In this document: positions 46,222-59,174 of the stretch, in pieces
How positions within the stretch are numbered: the stretch's first letter is position 1
Layout: every line of letters starts with the position of its first letter
NCBI GenBank assembly: GCA_027422505.1
Contig: JAPQWV010000012.1
Coordinates: 21,364,001-21,428,000, forward strand
Reading direction: 5' to 3'
Length of the DNA: 64,000 nucleotides
Source of the DNA: Craterostigma plantagineum
Taxonomy: Eukaryota; Streptophyta; Magnoliopsida; Lamiales; Linderniaceae
Made by a program: the position numbers and the translations under genes
The notes under the pieces: generated by a model
Database searches by the model: none
What the model saw: the letters and a program-made list of their open reading frames with translations, nothing else
What the model was told of the DNA's origin: nothing

Positions 46222-46804
46222 ACAATTACAGGTCAAGGTTATCTTGCATTACAAATCGACTCTTTCTGTCGAGAGTTTGAGCGCCAGTAACTTTATTGTC
46301 TATTGAGTGAGCAATTCTTATTGTATGTTTATGTGCCCATTGAGAAAGATGATAAATTTAACATGTTTGTTTTTCAAGTTTCTTTCGTCCGGTGATTGTT
46401 TTTATTATGTTTGATCTCTGCACCGAGCAATTCTTTTCTTACTGTATGTTTGGTTTTATAATAAATACAAAAAAAGTATTAAAATCATCTCGTAATTATA
46501 CACATTTTATTTAATGAGATTTTTCTATGGTGCACACTTACCGTGAGCAACCATCGCGAGCACGATAAGCAAATCTCACGATTTTGTGTTTTCTCTCAAT
46601 AAATCTAGTGTGGCTATCGCTCCGCCTACACTCTCATATCTGTTGTCATGCTATTTTCGAGTCCGGTTCGTATCGGGTTGGCGGGTCTGGTTCGTTGTTA
46701 GCAGCCCTAGTATAAATATGATTTTGCGTTGTGTAAAATGTATTAGAAGTATTGAACGAAAGTTAGTTATCTCCCTAATTATCTTGTAGTGTTAGTATAA
46801 TCGT
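46222..46804. other. Intergenic, 3' region of the NLR pseudogene
   Basis: AT-rich with no recognisable gene; a degenerate tract near 46600-46790 has no family match that I see. Confidence 0.4.
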
Positions 46805-47465
46805 CGTTAGGACACCAAATCTTTGATTCCCTTTCGAAATTCGTCAACTCGCGCTCTTTTGGAGCTTCCACGAGTGTGAACTTCAAGGGGTGAGTAGTGG
46901 GTGTAAACTTTTGGAGCTTCTCTGGGCTCTTTAATTTCTTCCTCATTCTTTTTCCTCTTGCTCTGATTATCCGAGTTTTGCTTTCAAAGGTGAGATCATA
47001 ATTTTTAACTTGGAGGGGTCGTACTTAAATCATAGCAAAAAAAAGAGCGCACTTGATAACAAAATGTCCTCCATAGCGAAGTCTATGGGGATAAGCGCAA
47101 ATAGCGTGCGGAATGAGTAATATTAAAAATTTGCGCCCAGGCGATACTTCCTAACCAACAATACGTATTTATCACCGTAGGTATTAGTTACAAACTTTAC
47201 TAGATTGGAAAAGAGTTAAAAGTTGAACAACCAAACATATGCAAGAACAATGTAGCAAAGAATAAAGGTTTCAATTGTAAAATAGAATACTAACGAAAGT
47301 ATTTTATTTTATTGATTACCGACTATTGAGTGCAGCAAAATGGTATTCTTGGTATGGTTATGGAAAAGTTTTAGGTTAGCTGGTGTCGTAATAAGAAGAT
47401 AAATGAACGATATTTATAGTATGATTGTTAAGGTCTGGCTTAGAAAAGTTGAGTATGTTGGTAAA
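46805..47465 (-). pseudogene. Mini-CLASSY fragment F (exon 2, intron 1, leader)
   Basis: Matches exon 2 (degenerate TDFEREM region, FxLVEAPK), intron 1 and the leader/TATA region (tgaacgatatttatagta near 47405) of the array copies, in the same minus orientation, about 23 kb from the array. The zinc-module exon and last exon are missing, and there is an internal duplication around ttttggagcttc. It differs from both a- and b-types and so may be an older copy. The copia LTR at 47481 cuts its upstream side. Confidence 0.75.
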
Positions 47466-47480
47466 TATCATAGTTTAGAT

Positions 47481-47877
47481 TGTTGCGAAATGGACAGCGT
47501 AATAATATTGAAAAGAACTGTAAGGATAAAATGGTCACGAGAATTTACGTGGAAAACCCCTTTTTGATCTACGTAAAAAATCACGGGCGAGGTAGAAATT
47601 GTATTACTGGGATAAAAACAGGAGTTACAATCTCTCAATCTATAAAGGAGAAAACACTCACTATCTCTTTATAGTCGGAGCAAATAACGAACAAATCCTC
47701 TCTCTCTCTCTTATGCTTTTGCTTTTGTTTTGTGTGTGATAACAATACCTAGAGCGTAGCCTTTATATAGGCAAAACTCCTTACTAATACACATTATAAT
47801 AATATTATTACTATAATTATATGCTAGATTGGATCTTGAACGATATCGCGCATGGTTGTGTAAACCATTGGCTGACA
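47481..47877 (-). repeat. LTR of the 47481-50790 copia element
   Basis: TG...CA ends, with a minus-strand TATATAAAGG-type box near 47763-47772 (forward ctttatata). It inserts into mini-CLASSY fragment F. Confidence 0.75.
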
Positions 47878-50790
47878 ATTTCTCACTTGAAGATTTGCTT
47901 GAGGCGCAATGAGATCTTCACATCGTTCATTCTAGCTCGCCTTTGCATGTTACTTTTGATCGATCAATCCACAGGAAGAATAACACCACATAAACTTGTC
48001 CATAGTAATTGCATTGATCATAGTAATAACTCGGATGTGTTTGGTTCTTGAATGACATGCTGGATTCCTTGGAAGATGCAACGCACTCTGGCTATCATAA
48101 TAGAGAATAAAATTCTCCTATTTGTGGCTGAATTCTTCCAGCAACATCTTCAACCATATTGCCTCTTTACTGGCTTGCGTAGCTGCGACATATTCTACTT
48201 CTATTGTTGACGTTACAACAATTGACTGCAGTTTTGAGACCAGCTTACGGCTCCTCCAGCAAGATTAAACAAATATCCGGTTGTGGATCTGCTTTTATCA
48301 AGTTCACCTGCATAATCTGCATCAACAAAACAATGGACAGTAAAATATGTACCTCCGTAATATAAGGCAAGATCAGAGGTTCCCTTGATATATCTGAGAC
48401 CCCTTTTGACAATACTCGAGTGCTCCCAACAAATGTTGGACATGTATCAGATAACAACTCCCGCTGCATGGGAAATGTCTGATCTTGTACAGATCATAGC
48501 AAAATTAGACTTCCTACCGTCGATGAATATGGCAGTCGAGACATCTTTATCTCCTCGTCTTCATCGCTAGGACACATCTCGGAGGATAGCTTGAATTAAC
48601 AGCAAGAGGGGTAGATATTGGCTTACTATCTTGCATGTTGAACCTTCGTAAGATTTTCTTCAAATAATTATTTTGGGAAAGCCAAATTTTCCGCTTGCTT
48701 CTGTCTCGAGAAATTTGCACACCAATGATTTTGTTTGCTGGTCACAAGTACTTCATTTCAAATTAACTGGCTAGTTGAGTCTTTAAGTCGGCAATACAAC
48801 CTTTGTTGGGTCCTGCTACCAGCATATTTTCGACGTCAATAGCAACATGATGAAATCGTCATCGCAAATTTCTTGAAATACGCACAAGGATCTGAATATA
48901 GTCTTTTATAGCCAAGACTCATTATGAAGGAGTCAAATCTCTTATACTAGCATCGAGGTGCTTGTTTGAGCCCGTAGAGAGATTTGATTAATTTGCAAAC
49001 AAATCTTCTTTTACTTGTTCCTCGAAACCTTCTAGTTGAATCATATATATTTCTTTCATCCAGATCTCCACAGAGAAAGCCATTTTAAGTCCAGCTGCTT
49101 CGTTGAATGTAGCGCACATTGACAAGATCACCCTGACTGTTGTAAGTCGAACTACCGGTGAGAAAATTTCGTTGAAGTTAATCCCTTCTTTCTGAGCATA
49201 TTCCCTTACAATCAGTCTAGAATGATAGTGCTCTACCTGGTCATCACAATTCCGCTTGATTTAGTACATCCATTTGCTGCTAATGGGTTTCCTTCCTTAC
49301 GGCAATCGCACCAACTCTCATGTCTTATTTTTATAGAGAGCTTACATTTCCCCTTGCATTGCTGAAATCCACTGACTCGCATCTGAATTATTCAGTGCTT
49401 CTTGGAAAGTGGTTAGCTCTCCATCCTCAATTAGAAAACAGTATGCAAGATTGATTTCTACATCATAATCGAAGTGCCAACTGGGGGCCTACGATCGCGT
49501 GATGTCCGCCCGAGATCCTTTAATTCAGATTCGACTGGGTTGAGCTCTTCGTACGCCGGTTCAGCTTCAGAAGAATTATATTGCTCCAATTTTCTTTTCA
49601 TCGGTGAAGTCTTTGTCACGCCTTCTATCATCTTCGACTTGCTCTCGATCGCTATCTTCCAAGAAGATAACATATTTGCTGATAATCACTTTGTGGCAAG
49701 TGAGATCCCACAAGCGATACCCCTTTACTCCATCAGCGTACCCGAAGAATATCATTTTCTGGACTTCGGATCCAAATTCGTCGTTTCTTGGTTGTGGTAC
49801 ATCGCGTACGTTGAACTTCCAAATATAGTGAGGTTTGAATAGTATGCAGGTGCACTAGTCCACATTTCTATCGGTGTCCACATCTCTATAGTAGTAGATG
49901 GGGCCCAATTCACCACATAACAGGCAGTACAGATCGCTTCCGCCCAGAACTTCTTTTCTAGGCCCGCAGTTCTTAACATAGCCCGTGTTCTTTCTAACAG
50001 GGTCCTATTTAACTACTCTGCCACTCCATTCTATTGTGGAGTGTACGCCGCGGTGAACTGTCCTCTGATACCCGCTTCTTTGTAGAATTTAGTGAATTCT
50101 TCGCCAGTATATTCTCCTCCATTATCTGACCGGAGACACTTGATTTTTCTGCTGGATTCAAGTTCAACTCGCGCCTTGTATGTTTTGAAGATAGGAAACA
50201 TGTCGTCCTTCTACTTGATTGGGTACACCCAGCATCTCCTGGAGTAGTCGTCTATGAATAATACGAAGTAGTTGGCTCCTCCCAGGGATGGGACTGATGC
50301 TTACCATACATCAAGTGGATCAATTCTAGAATTTCTTTGCTTCTAGAATTCGATGGGGGGAACCTTAGGCGATGCTGCTTTATCACAATACAATGCTCAC
50401 AGAATAGTAGCGTCACTGTCGTGAGACCAGGAGTAGATTCTTTTGAGCAAGAATTTTCATGCATTGTTCAGACATGACCAAGTTTCTTGTGCCAAGTCAT
50501 CGTGGACTTTTATTTGAACTTCTCGTGGCAACGGATGCCTGCCCGTCTTGTAGAGTCTCTCCCTTCAGCATGTATAGATTTGCAGCTATCTTTTCTCCCT
50601 TCATCACCACCAACGCTCCCTTCATGATCTTGTTCTCCAATTCAATTTTGAAACTAAGATCATCAAGTTGCCCCACGACCGAAGGTGTCCGACACTTCGC
50701 TCTCTTTTGTGAACATAATGGGAGGCTGGCCTAGAAAGCACGCATGGAGCAGCTTAAAGGACAAAGTCTAGGTCCGTGACAACGGGCTTG
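47481..50790 (-). mobile_element. Decayed copia element, one LTR retained
   Basis: The LTR (47481-47877) has TGTTGCGAAATGG...GGCTGACA ends, followed inward by a minus-strand purine tract AAGTGAGAA. Coding traces run leftward on the minus strand: RNase H with SNICWEHSSIVKRGLRYIKG, FVDADYAGELDKSRS and TTGYLFNLAGGAVSW (48213-48470); reverse transcriptase traces (48500-49350); integrase traces (49450-50470) with MLRTAGLEKKFWAEAICTAC. All are frameshifted. No right LTR is visible, so the 5' end is lost. Confidence 0.8.
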
Positions 50791-50824
50791 ATACCGAATT
50801 TAACTGAATAATTTCCTAAAGTAA

Positions 50825-51415
50825 CCGCCCCGCCCCAAGTAACCGCCCCGAGAACCACCACCGCCATCTGAACCAGCACGCCGGGACATGGCGTGCCGGT
50901 TCCCGAATTTTGGAACCGTGGAACATCGGTTCTGGCACGCGGTTCGGAACCGCTGTTCCGGCACGCGGTTCCAGCGCGTGCCGGTAGAGGCCCAAACGGC
51001 TATATAGCCGCTACAACTTTTTTTTTTGCATTTTGGTCAATTTTTTATTCCCTACTCGAAAAATCTACAAAAAGGGGTTCAAAGTTTTATTTTTTTTTTT
51101 CTCTTTTCAATGTATTTTTTTCCATGTATATTTTTTCTTTTCAATGAATTTTTTTCTTTTCAATGTATTTAATTTATTTACACTGTATTTTTTTTTATTT
51201 TGTATTTTTTTATAAGTTTATAAATAAACATTTTGGAGTTTTATAACTAAAAAAGAAACAAAATGGCTCGAACCGCCCCGGAACTGTGGGGCGGGGATGT
51301 GGCGGTTTCAGGTATTGGTTCGCGGAACCAAAATCGCAGGCGACCTTGAAACCGCCCGAACCGGAACCGCGGAACCGCCCCGCGAGCCCTTTGCCCGCAA
51401 CTATTGATAACTTAA
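50825..51415. mobile_element. Non-autonomous hAT-like element
   Basis: Both ends carry dense inverted-type accgcccc/ggcggttc and gcacgcggttcc words, as in hAT subterminal regions, around an AT-rich core without coding capacity. Exact ends and a target duplication are not clear: a copy of the right border (ccccgcgagccctttgccc) recurs at 51484. It lies just downstream of the CLASSY gene. Confidence 0.5.
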
Positions 51416-51801
51416 AGTGAACATCACAGAAGAAAATGACCAATAGTCTAAAACACATCTATTCAATGATTGTAGTGACCAAATGCCCCGCGAGCCCTTT
51501 GCCCACAACTATTCAATGATTGAAGTACTGACCAAATGCAAAGCAAATAGTTCAAAAACACATCAAAAGACGTCGTCCAACGACAACAAACAACAATCCA
51601 AGTCGAATGCTAATCCCGAAAACCCAAAAAAAAAACACAACACATCTTCGTCTTCGTCCCTGCAGAAATCAAACATGATAGAAAGAAAACAAACCCACCT
51701 TCAATACATCAAATAAAGCCAGAAACAGATTAAAACTAATAAACCTCATAAATAGATAAATAGATTCGGTCGATTACCTTCGATAAATTAGATCTCTTTC
51801 T
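51416..51801 (-). other. 3' flank of the CLASSY gene
   Basis: Contains the 3' untranslated region and flank that are duplicated, in decayed form, at 24870-25092 and 29023-29110. No other gene seen. Confidence 0.6.
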
Positions 51802-54800
51802 TCAAGAATCGAGCCCAAAAGTCTCAATCAAATCGACTTCCTTGGGCTGATTAATGATCTTCTCGAACATCCCCTTCATCCTCGAATTCCCAACCATGCG
51901 CTCCAAAAGCCCATCCTCAATACAAAACGCCGCCGAGGTCGACGACTTCCCCTCCTCACCACCGCCGCCGCCCACCCCTTCGCCGGACGACGAAGTAAAC
52001 ACCAATTCCGACAGCCTCTCCTTCTCCGCCTGCCTGCAGTACTTATCGGCTTCGGTAGTCCCCAGAGTCATCAAATGGTATGTATAAACCATCCTCTTCT
52101 GCCCAATCCTATACGCCCTGCAAATCGCCTGCCTCTCCACCGAGGGATTCCACAGTACGTCAAGCAGCACAACCCTAGACGCGCCGACGAGGCTGATTCC
52201 CTCCGAGCAGCACCTCGTCGACGCCAGCATCACCTTGGATTCGCTCGCCGGCGAATTGAAGACGTTGATGAGCGATTGGCGCTGCTTTTGGTGGAGCGAG
52301 GAATGCATGTGGAGGATCTGCCGCCCCTCGGCCCATCGGAAGGTTGACTTCAGCTGATCCTTGATTAGCTCGAGCGGTTGGATGTATTGGCTGAAGATTA
52401 GGACCCTTTCGTCCACCGCCGTACTCAGGCGGACGAGCTCGGCCACAAACCTGTTGTAATTGAAGTGAGGATCTATTTGTAATTTTAAATGTATTATGGG
52501 TGGATTATGTGTTTTATTAGAGTCTGCGGGGACTGGAGACAATTAGAGATTGAAATGTATGAATTATTTATTCAATCCTATATAATTTAAGGTTGGAGAT
52601 ATAATAGGGACAAGAAATTTTATGGGTTGACACTACGAACATTAATTATCAAAATTATGAAATTGTTTAATTTTGAAAATTAACCGTCCGTATAATGCAC
52701 CACTTAATTTAAGTGATAATACTACGAACATTAATTTTCAAAATTATGCAATTTATTACGAAAATTGTTTAATATTGAAAGTTTACTGACCACACCACTT
52801 AATTTGACGGGATATCCGTTGGAACCCGAGAATTTGGGCAATAAAGATTCCAACGTATAATGTCGTTAAATTGATTACTTTCGAAAATTCTCAGACATCT
52901 CCATCTAAAGTAGGGGACTAATAATATTTACATGAACATGAAACCAAAATTTACCAACCTGGTCTTGCAGCCCACCTCTGGGTCGAGCCGTGACGAGCCG
53001 GCGGCTAAGTGGGTCCCGAGCTCGGCCTGTGCAGCTAGAGACGGGTGCACGGAGATGAGCGCCACCCTGTGGTCGAACTCGAACGTGTTGGCCGACCTCT
53101 CGAGCCGCTCAATGAGGCCCCTCTGTAGGGGCGGCGGCCTCAGCAAAACGACGCAGTCCCTGAGCCCGGGAAGGCTCTGGCGAAGTATCGTCCCCTTGTG
53201 GACGTGCACAAACGGCACCATCGCCGCCTTCAGCAGCCTCACCGCCCGGCCGTCGACGGCGTCACCGGCGACCCTCTGCCGCCTGGCGGCGATCATGCCG
53301 GAGAAGGCCCGTTCGCGAGACAGCCCATCGGCCACGGCGGGCCTGACGAGTCTGAGCGTGTTGAACAGCTCGCAGAAGTTGTTCTGGAACGGCGTCCCCG
53401 AGAGGATGACCCTCCTCGGCGATCGGAGCTCGAGGAGGACGTTCCATATCTGGCTCCTCTCGTTCCTCGGCGTGTGGCCCTCGTCGAGAATTACGAGGCC
53501 GGGCTTCTCGAGGAAGACCCGCCGGAGAAGCCCGGCCCATTCTTCATCGTCCTCGGCCCGTCCCTTCTTCGTCTTCTTCTTCTTGCGCCACGTCAGCTTC
53601 TCGAAGAGGCTGTAGCTTATCCCAAGCACGCTCCTCCCTCCGTCCCATGCGTACAGCTTCATCATTCGTGCCAGCTCCTTGTTGGGCCGGGCCCTGCCGG
53701 TGGGCAGGCCCGAAGCGGGGTCGGGGCTATTGAGGTTGAAGAAGGGGAACTTGACGTCCCACTTGCGAAACTCCTCCTCCCACGTGAGGAGCATGCTTGC
53801 CGGGGCGATGATGACTGGGCGACAGTCGGGGAAAACCCTAAGATACGTCTCGAGGAATACTATGGTGAGGCGGGTCTTTCCTGTGCCCGGCGCGTGCGAT
53901 ATGATGCACCCGCCCGCCTCGCCAAAATTCTCGCCGGCGCCGGAGTTCAGTTGCCGGAGGTCGACGGTTCCGGCGAGATTCTTCCAAAGGAACTCGAAAC
54001 CTTCGCGCTGGTGTTCGTACATGGTTTCCTTTACGCCGGGTATTATGTCCCATACGGTGGGGCCCGCAGCACCGCCCTCGAGATTTGTGGGGGCGGCGGC
54101 TGAGAGGTCGGCGAAGTACTGTAGTAAGTCGGCTCCCTCGATCTTTTCCGGCGGATGTTCGGCTTCTTGGCGTCTTCCTCTTTCGAAACCTCGACAGGCT
54201 TTGGCCGCCTAAAGAAGAGAGATGATTTTAATATCGCTTACTTCTCTATTAATAAAAGCCGAGCTAAATACTTACCCACTGAGGCATTACGTCTTTGGGC
54301 CCGAGCTCGACGTGGTGACAGTAGATGCACACCAACCCTTCCTCGTCTCGTAGGATCAGCTCGTGGGCCCCGCGACGGCATCGATCGGACTGAGTTTCTC
54401 CAGTGCGTCGGCCCCATCTTTCGTCGTCGATCTGATTATCTTATTCGGAAAACAATCAATTCGTCGAAATTTGGAAGAAGAAAAAATTTTAATTATAAAG
54501 GGAGGCGGAATTTTTTATTATTTTTTTTCTTACGTCGATATTGTGACGGCTTGATTTGAGTACGGAGAGGGCCCACTCGCGGTGTAGCTCGGCGAAGATC
54601 TCCTCAATCTCCTTCTCAAAATCGGTCTTCTCGACTTCCTTGGGTGCGTCCTCGTCCTCGAAGCCGAACTTCAAAGGGAGAGCGCCGTCTTCGCTGCTTC
54701 CGCACTGCTGCCGACTCTTTTTCAGCAATCGGTCGATGTCTTCGATCCCCGCCGACGACGTTCCCCGTCCCAAAACGCACTCTAAGAGCAACCTCGATAT

Positions 54801-57012
54801 GTCTTGCTTTTTTTCCTTCGAGCCTTTCTTCTCCGAAGTTGTGGGTCCCTCATCTTCGCCGTGGCCACGGGCATCATCTCCGGGCATAGTCTGATCGTCT
54901 CCTCCTTTCGGCACCTCGTCGTCCTTGTTTTCCTCGGCGTGCCTTCTCTTCGAGCCTTTCTTCTTCGTACGTACGGGCCCCATGTTTTCTCCGTGGACGT
55001 GGGAATGTAATTCGGGCATATTCTCATCGGCCTCTTCGTCCTCATTTTCCTCGGCGTGCCTTTTGTTCGAACCCTTCTTCGTACGCGTGGGCCCCTCTTT
55101 TTCGCCGTTGCCGTGGTAATCCCCTCCTTTCGGCTCGTCCTTCTTGGTCTCTGAGACGATGGGCTCGCCGCGTTCTTCTCTTACATGACGACATTTATGG
55201 CACGAAAGTCGGCTTCGGCAGTCCTCGTGGGCCCGTTGTCCCTTTACGTCTGAGTCGTCGGGCCCCACATGGTCGCTAGAATCCGACGACTTAGCGGAAT
55301 CGTCTTCAGACATATTACTCTGATCATCACCTCCCATTTGCTCGTCCTTGACGACTCTATTGCCGAGAGGTACCTTCTCACTGCCATCTTCTCTAACATG
55401 ACGAAATTCCTCGCGTGCACTTTGGCCCGCTTCACGTCCTTCCGCGTCCAAGCCATCGGGACCCACATCGTTGTCGCCGGAATCTGACGTCGACCAATCA
55501 TTTCCACCCATACTCCGATCATCGGGTTCGCCCGCCCTGTCGGCTTTAGGGAACGGGATTTTCTCGCCGCTTTCTTCGGCGGGCCCCACGTAGTTGAGAG
55601 AATCCGACGCATCGGAATCATCGTCTTCGACTTCCTTAGGTTCGGCCTCAGTTGACGGGAATCTCTCGCAGCCTTTTTTTCCGACGCGGCGAAATTTGTT
55701 GCGCCTACTTCGCACGCCGGCCGCCCGTCGTCCTTTCCTGCGCCCCGAGCCTTCGGCGGGCCCCGTGTAGCCGTCGCTGGAATCCGACAAATTTATCGAA
55801 TCGTCCTCCGCGTAGTTGACGCGGGAGACGACACCGTATGGGGCCCACGTCTTCAGCCGGGTGCGCGACGAAACGCTTCCGCCCTCACTGTCGAAAATAA
55901 AAAAAAAAAATGCGATTTTTTTAATGAAAATACCAAACGCTGTCTCGTATATACATATATATATATATATATCGATGAATTTTTCACTAACGGTAAGTCC
56001 CCGACGAAGAACCACCACTGATCGGCTCGTTGCGGACCCATCCTTGGCCCGAGGGGTGCCTTCTGGCCGGAGCCTCAGGCGAGGGCAACGATTCTTGATC
56101 AGTTGAAAGATCTAAAGATGTCATACGTTGGACAAAATTCCATATAATATATATGTATGTGAGATAATGAGAAGCAGAAAAGTCATGGAAAAGCAATAAT
56201 ATAAAACATACCTTGGCTGGTGGAGTCTGTGTTTTCATCGTCGTCGTCTTCCTCCTCCTCTTCGGAAACGTCCTCGGACGTGGTGTCCACTGCATTATTA
56301 GAAGATATTATTAAGATAAAGGAATATCGAAAAAACACACACACATAAACACACACTCGTGCGTAATTTTCGCTCACCAGACGATTCGTATGAACTCGGC
56401 TCGGTATTATTATTGTCTTCTGTATCTTCGACGACGTCGGCCTCTGAAGACGGGTAATCGTCGAGGTCGACGATGATTGGTTCGCTTTGTCGTTTCATCT
56501 TTTTTGATTTCCCTTTAAAAAAAAAGAAAAAACAAAATGCATTGAGGATCATTACCAAGACTTATAGCATGAGCTGTTACCATTATCATTATTATTACAT
56601 CCTTTGTATAGTTCGTAGCCTACCAACCTGAGAGATCTTGGCGTGAAGGCGATGGGCTTGTTATATCACATAACTTCTCCGATGAAAACCTCTGATAAGA
56701 TAAAAGCGAATAGTGAAAAATAATCAGAAATACTATAGCTGTGTATATAGAGACTGCAGTATTTAAGCTTCACTCCATGGGTTTGTATATATACAAACAA
56801 TAGACACGCAGAGAGAACCCTTTCACCTTCTTCTTCGAAGATTTTGCTTATTACATAATTACAACCTTTAAAAACTAGTGCACGATGATGATTTTTCTAC
56901 AAAATGAAAAAAAAAAAAAGGTTCGTGAGAAAATAACCTGTGAAGGAGTTCTTGTTTGCCCCTTAGCTCGTTTTCCTTCTCTAATGGATCTATCAGCCTT
57001 GGAATTTCCCAT
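51802..57012 (-). CDS. CLSY: CLASSY-type SNF2 chromatin remodeler (about 1,310 aa)
   Basis: Nine exons can be traced: 56938-57012, 56628-56691, 56378-56512, 56212-56289, 55992-56111, 54534-55939 (or from 55887), 54276-54431, 52959-54208 and 51802-52450. The start MGNSKADRSIREGKRAKG is chosen because the frame holds through exons 1-5. The N-terminus is disordered and charged, with SDSSDxxGP-like repeats and three KKGSK-type basic repeats. Exon 7 holds the CLASSY module C-R-R-G-A-H-E-L, VCIYC and ELGPKDVMPQW. Exon 8 opens the helicase: GTGKT near residue 788, ILDEGHTPRN near 919, LSGTPFQNN. Exon 9 has the C-terminal helicase: VLIFSQYIQPLELI, EGISLVGASRVVLLDVLWNP and QAICRAYRIGQKRMVY. DEGH and HTPRN mark the CLSY/DRD1 branch. 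In Arabidopsis, CLSY proteins recruit RNA polymerase IV to chromatin for siRNA production and DNA methylation. The subtype (3/4-like) is my impression. One junction (exon 5 to 6) is uncertain. Confidence 0.9.
55888..55991 (-). other. Ambiguous CLASSY intron 5 / exon 6 start
   Basis: The donor at 55991 (C/GTTAGT) leaves phase 1. The strong acceptor at 55888 (long T-tract then cgacag) enters in phase 2, so that pairing breaks the frame. An upstream acceptor (gagacag, exon from 55939) restores it but adds an odd IKKIAFFFFIF-like stretch. A weak donor ending exon 5 at TCTTC/GTCGGG would also keep frame. The intron contains an (AT)n tract. Confidence 0.5.
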
Positions 57013-59174
57013 TGTTTTCAAACTTCACCTTTTCTAACATCATATTGTAAATAAACAGTAATAAGCATGTGCGTGTGTGTATTACTTCAGACAAAAATGC
57101 ATTACAATATTATAGGGAGGCGAAACATATATAAAAAGAAAATCTGGAAAAGGGATGGCATAAAAACAAGCATTTTCTTTAGGACGAAAACGAAAACAAA
57201 AAAAATTTAATCGTGAAACTCTAGTTGAAGTTACTTACCAGATTTAGGTACATGGAAAGAAAATGGCAAAGGAAAATCACCCATTTACTCAAACTTACTA
57301 AGCGAAGCGTTTCTTATCTATATCTTGGTTTTTCTTTCGACTGTGAAAACTGAATCTCGAAAGTGCTTTCTCAGGACATATGAACTGAGCAGAGGCGTAC
57401 GTGAAGTTTCTGTGTCAATGGTTGCTAGACAACTGCTACGAGGACATGGGGCGATTGGAACCTCTCTTCGGTAAAGTATCTGCGTGTGTGTAAGTTCTAA
57501 CATTCTTAGAACTACAGTTATGGTATGAACTATGAAAGAACAAATGCTGTGTTACCTTTCATGCTCGGAGGACAAATCAATCCCCCATTCGACCTTATTC
57601 TTGAATTCCTTCACTTCAGAAACTTCCTCGAGGATGTCTGTCTATGGCCTGCGTGTAAGTTATTCGGTGGAACTGAGATTTCGCCACCATTTCGAGCCGC
57701 GAAAGTGCGGTTTCGTCGTAAGACTTGGTCATAAAAATCGTGAGGTTGAAGTTATACCTTACCAGATTACAGCGCAGAGATGAGAGTTGAACTTGTGAGC
57801 GAGACACTATACTGAGGTTGTGTTTGGTGTAATGAAATAGATTTCGTTGGAAAAAGACGAAGAGGGACTATGTACTTTACTAGGTTGACGCTCTATATCC
57901 CTGCCTATTATTTTTCCTAAATTTCGGACATATTAAAGCACGTATCACACCCAGCATTTAAAGAAAAGAAAAAGGAGAGAAAAAAAAAAGAGAAAATAAA
58001 TATATAAATTTCTTGAAATTGAATAAACGTATGAAGCATAGCAATTAAGGCTGTCGACCCTTTATTTGGTACGTGCATAGAGATGCCCATATAGTACTAA
58101 AAATCGGAATTTTTGAAGAAAGTAAAATCACAATTTCTTTATGATTGGATATCTGCAAAGTTGTCTTCTTCTTACATACATGAATAGAAAGGAGCTGTCC
58201 TCTTTTGACACAAATGGAAATATGGCGGTGCTTAATTAAAAATCATATCAAATCTGCAGAGCAGTTCTTTACTAAAATACCTGCTGACCAAAAATAGGAA
58301 AAGAAAAAAATACATCATTTTGAATACAGCAGAACATTGTATTGAGCTTTGTTTTAAATTAATACGGGGAAGGTGATGGTTTTTAAATTTCATATTTAAT
58401 GTTATGTATATTAGCTAGTTAATTTGGATTCATATGTATATTTTGATGTGATATCTTATTTTAATCATTAATTGTAAGTCTTCTATAGGATTCTTCGAAC
58501 TAATCAAATTTTAATTGCAAAAAAAAAATCACGAAAGATGTATGCGTGTGTATATTTATATATTACTAACTTCAGAGAAGGAGACATAAAGGTGTTGTGA
58601 AGGAGAAAGAAACCAATAAATATGTATTACTCGAAATGGAAAGCTGTGTGAAACAAGCTAATTAATTTTGTGTAAGGTATATGACATTTATTTAGTACCA
58701 TGTATTAAATATGGAATGCATGCCACTGACTCCTGAGCGCCCAAGTATATCGCACATTTTGTTTTTTTAGAACATAATACATAAAAATAATTAATCATAA
58801 TATATTTCTTTATTTATTTGGGCACGTCTCCACTTTTAAATTCTAATTAAAGCCCGAAGATTGAATGAACTTTACATTCGAATGAGTTAAGCTCGAACAA
58901 TTTTTATTTAACGCGAGACAAACATAATTTCCGAGAGAAAAATTCAAGATTTGTGTGTTAGCTATGGTTGTTTTTTAACGAAATCAACTTTAAAAAAAAA
59001 AGAAAAGAAATAAACTACTATTGATTGAGATTTGTTGTCCTTGCATGGGGACTTGGGAGTAGAGACAACATTTGGCGTGATTCACTAACATTTATTCCCA
59101 ATTTAATATATCTACATTTTTTATAGCAAAAACGTGTTAGAGTTTATTTTACCATATTCGAATATACCAACTAC
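57013..59174. other. CLASSY upstream region and intergenic DNA
   Basis: The first several hundred bases upstream of the CLASSY start should hold its leader and promoter; 57525-57783 has short chance ORFs on both strands without family resemblance. 57900-59170 is AT-rich with A-tracts. No other gene seen. Confidence 0.45.

Noticed and set aside
52932..54212. Plus-strand ORFs of 177-301 residues
   Set aside because: They are antisense shadows of the GC-rich CLASSY helicase exon, which has clear helicase motifs on the minus strand.
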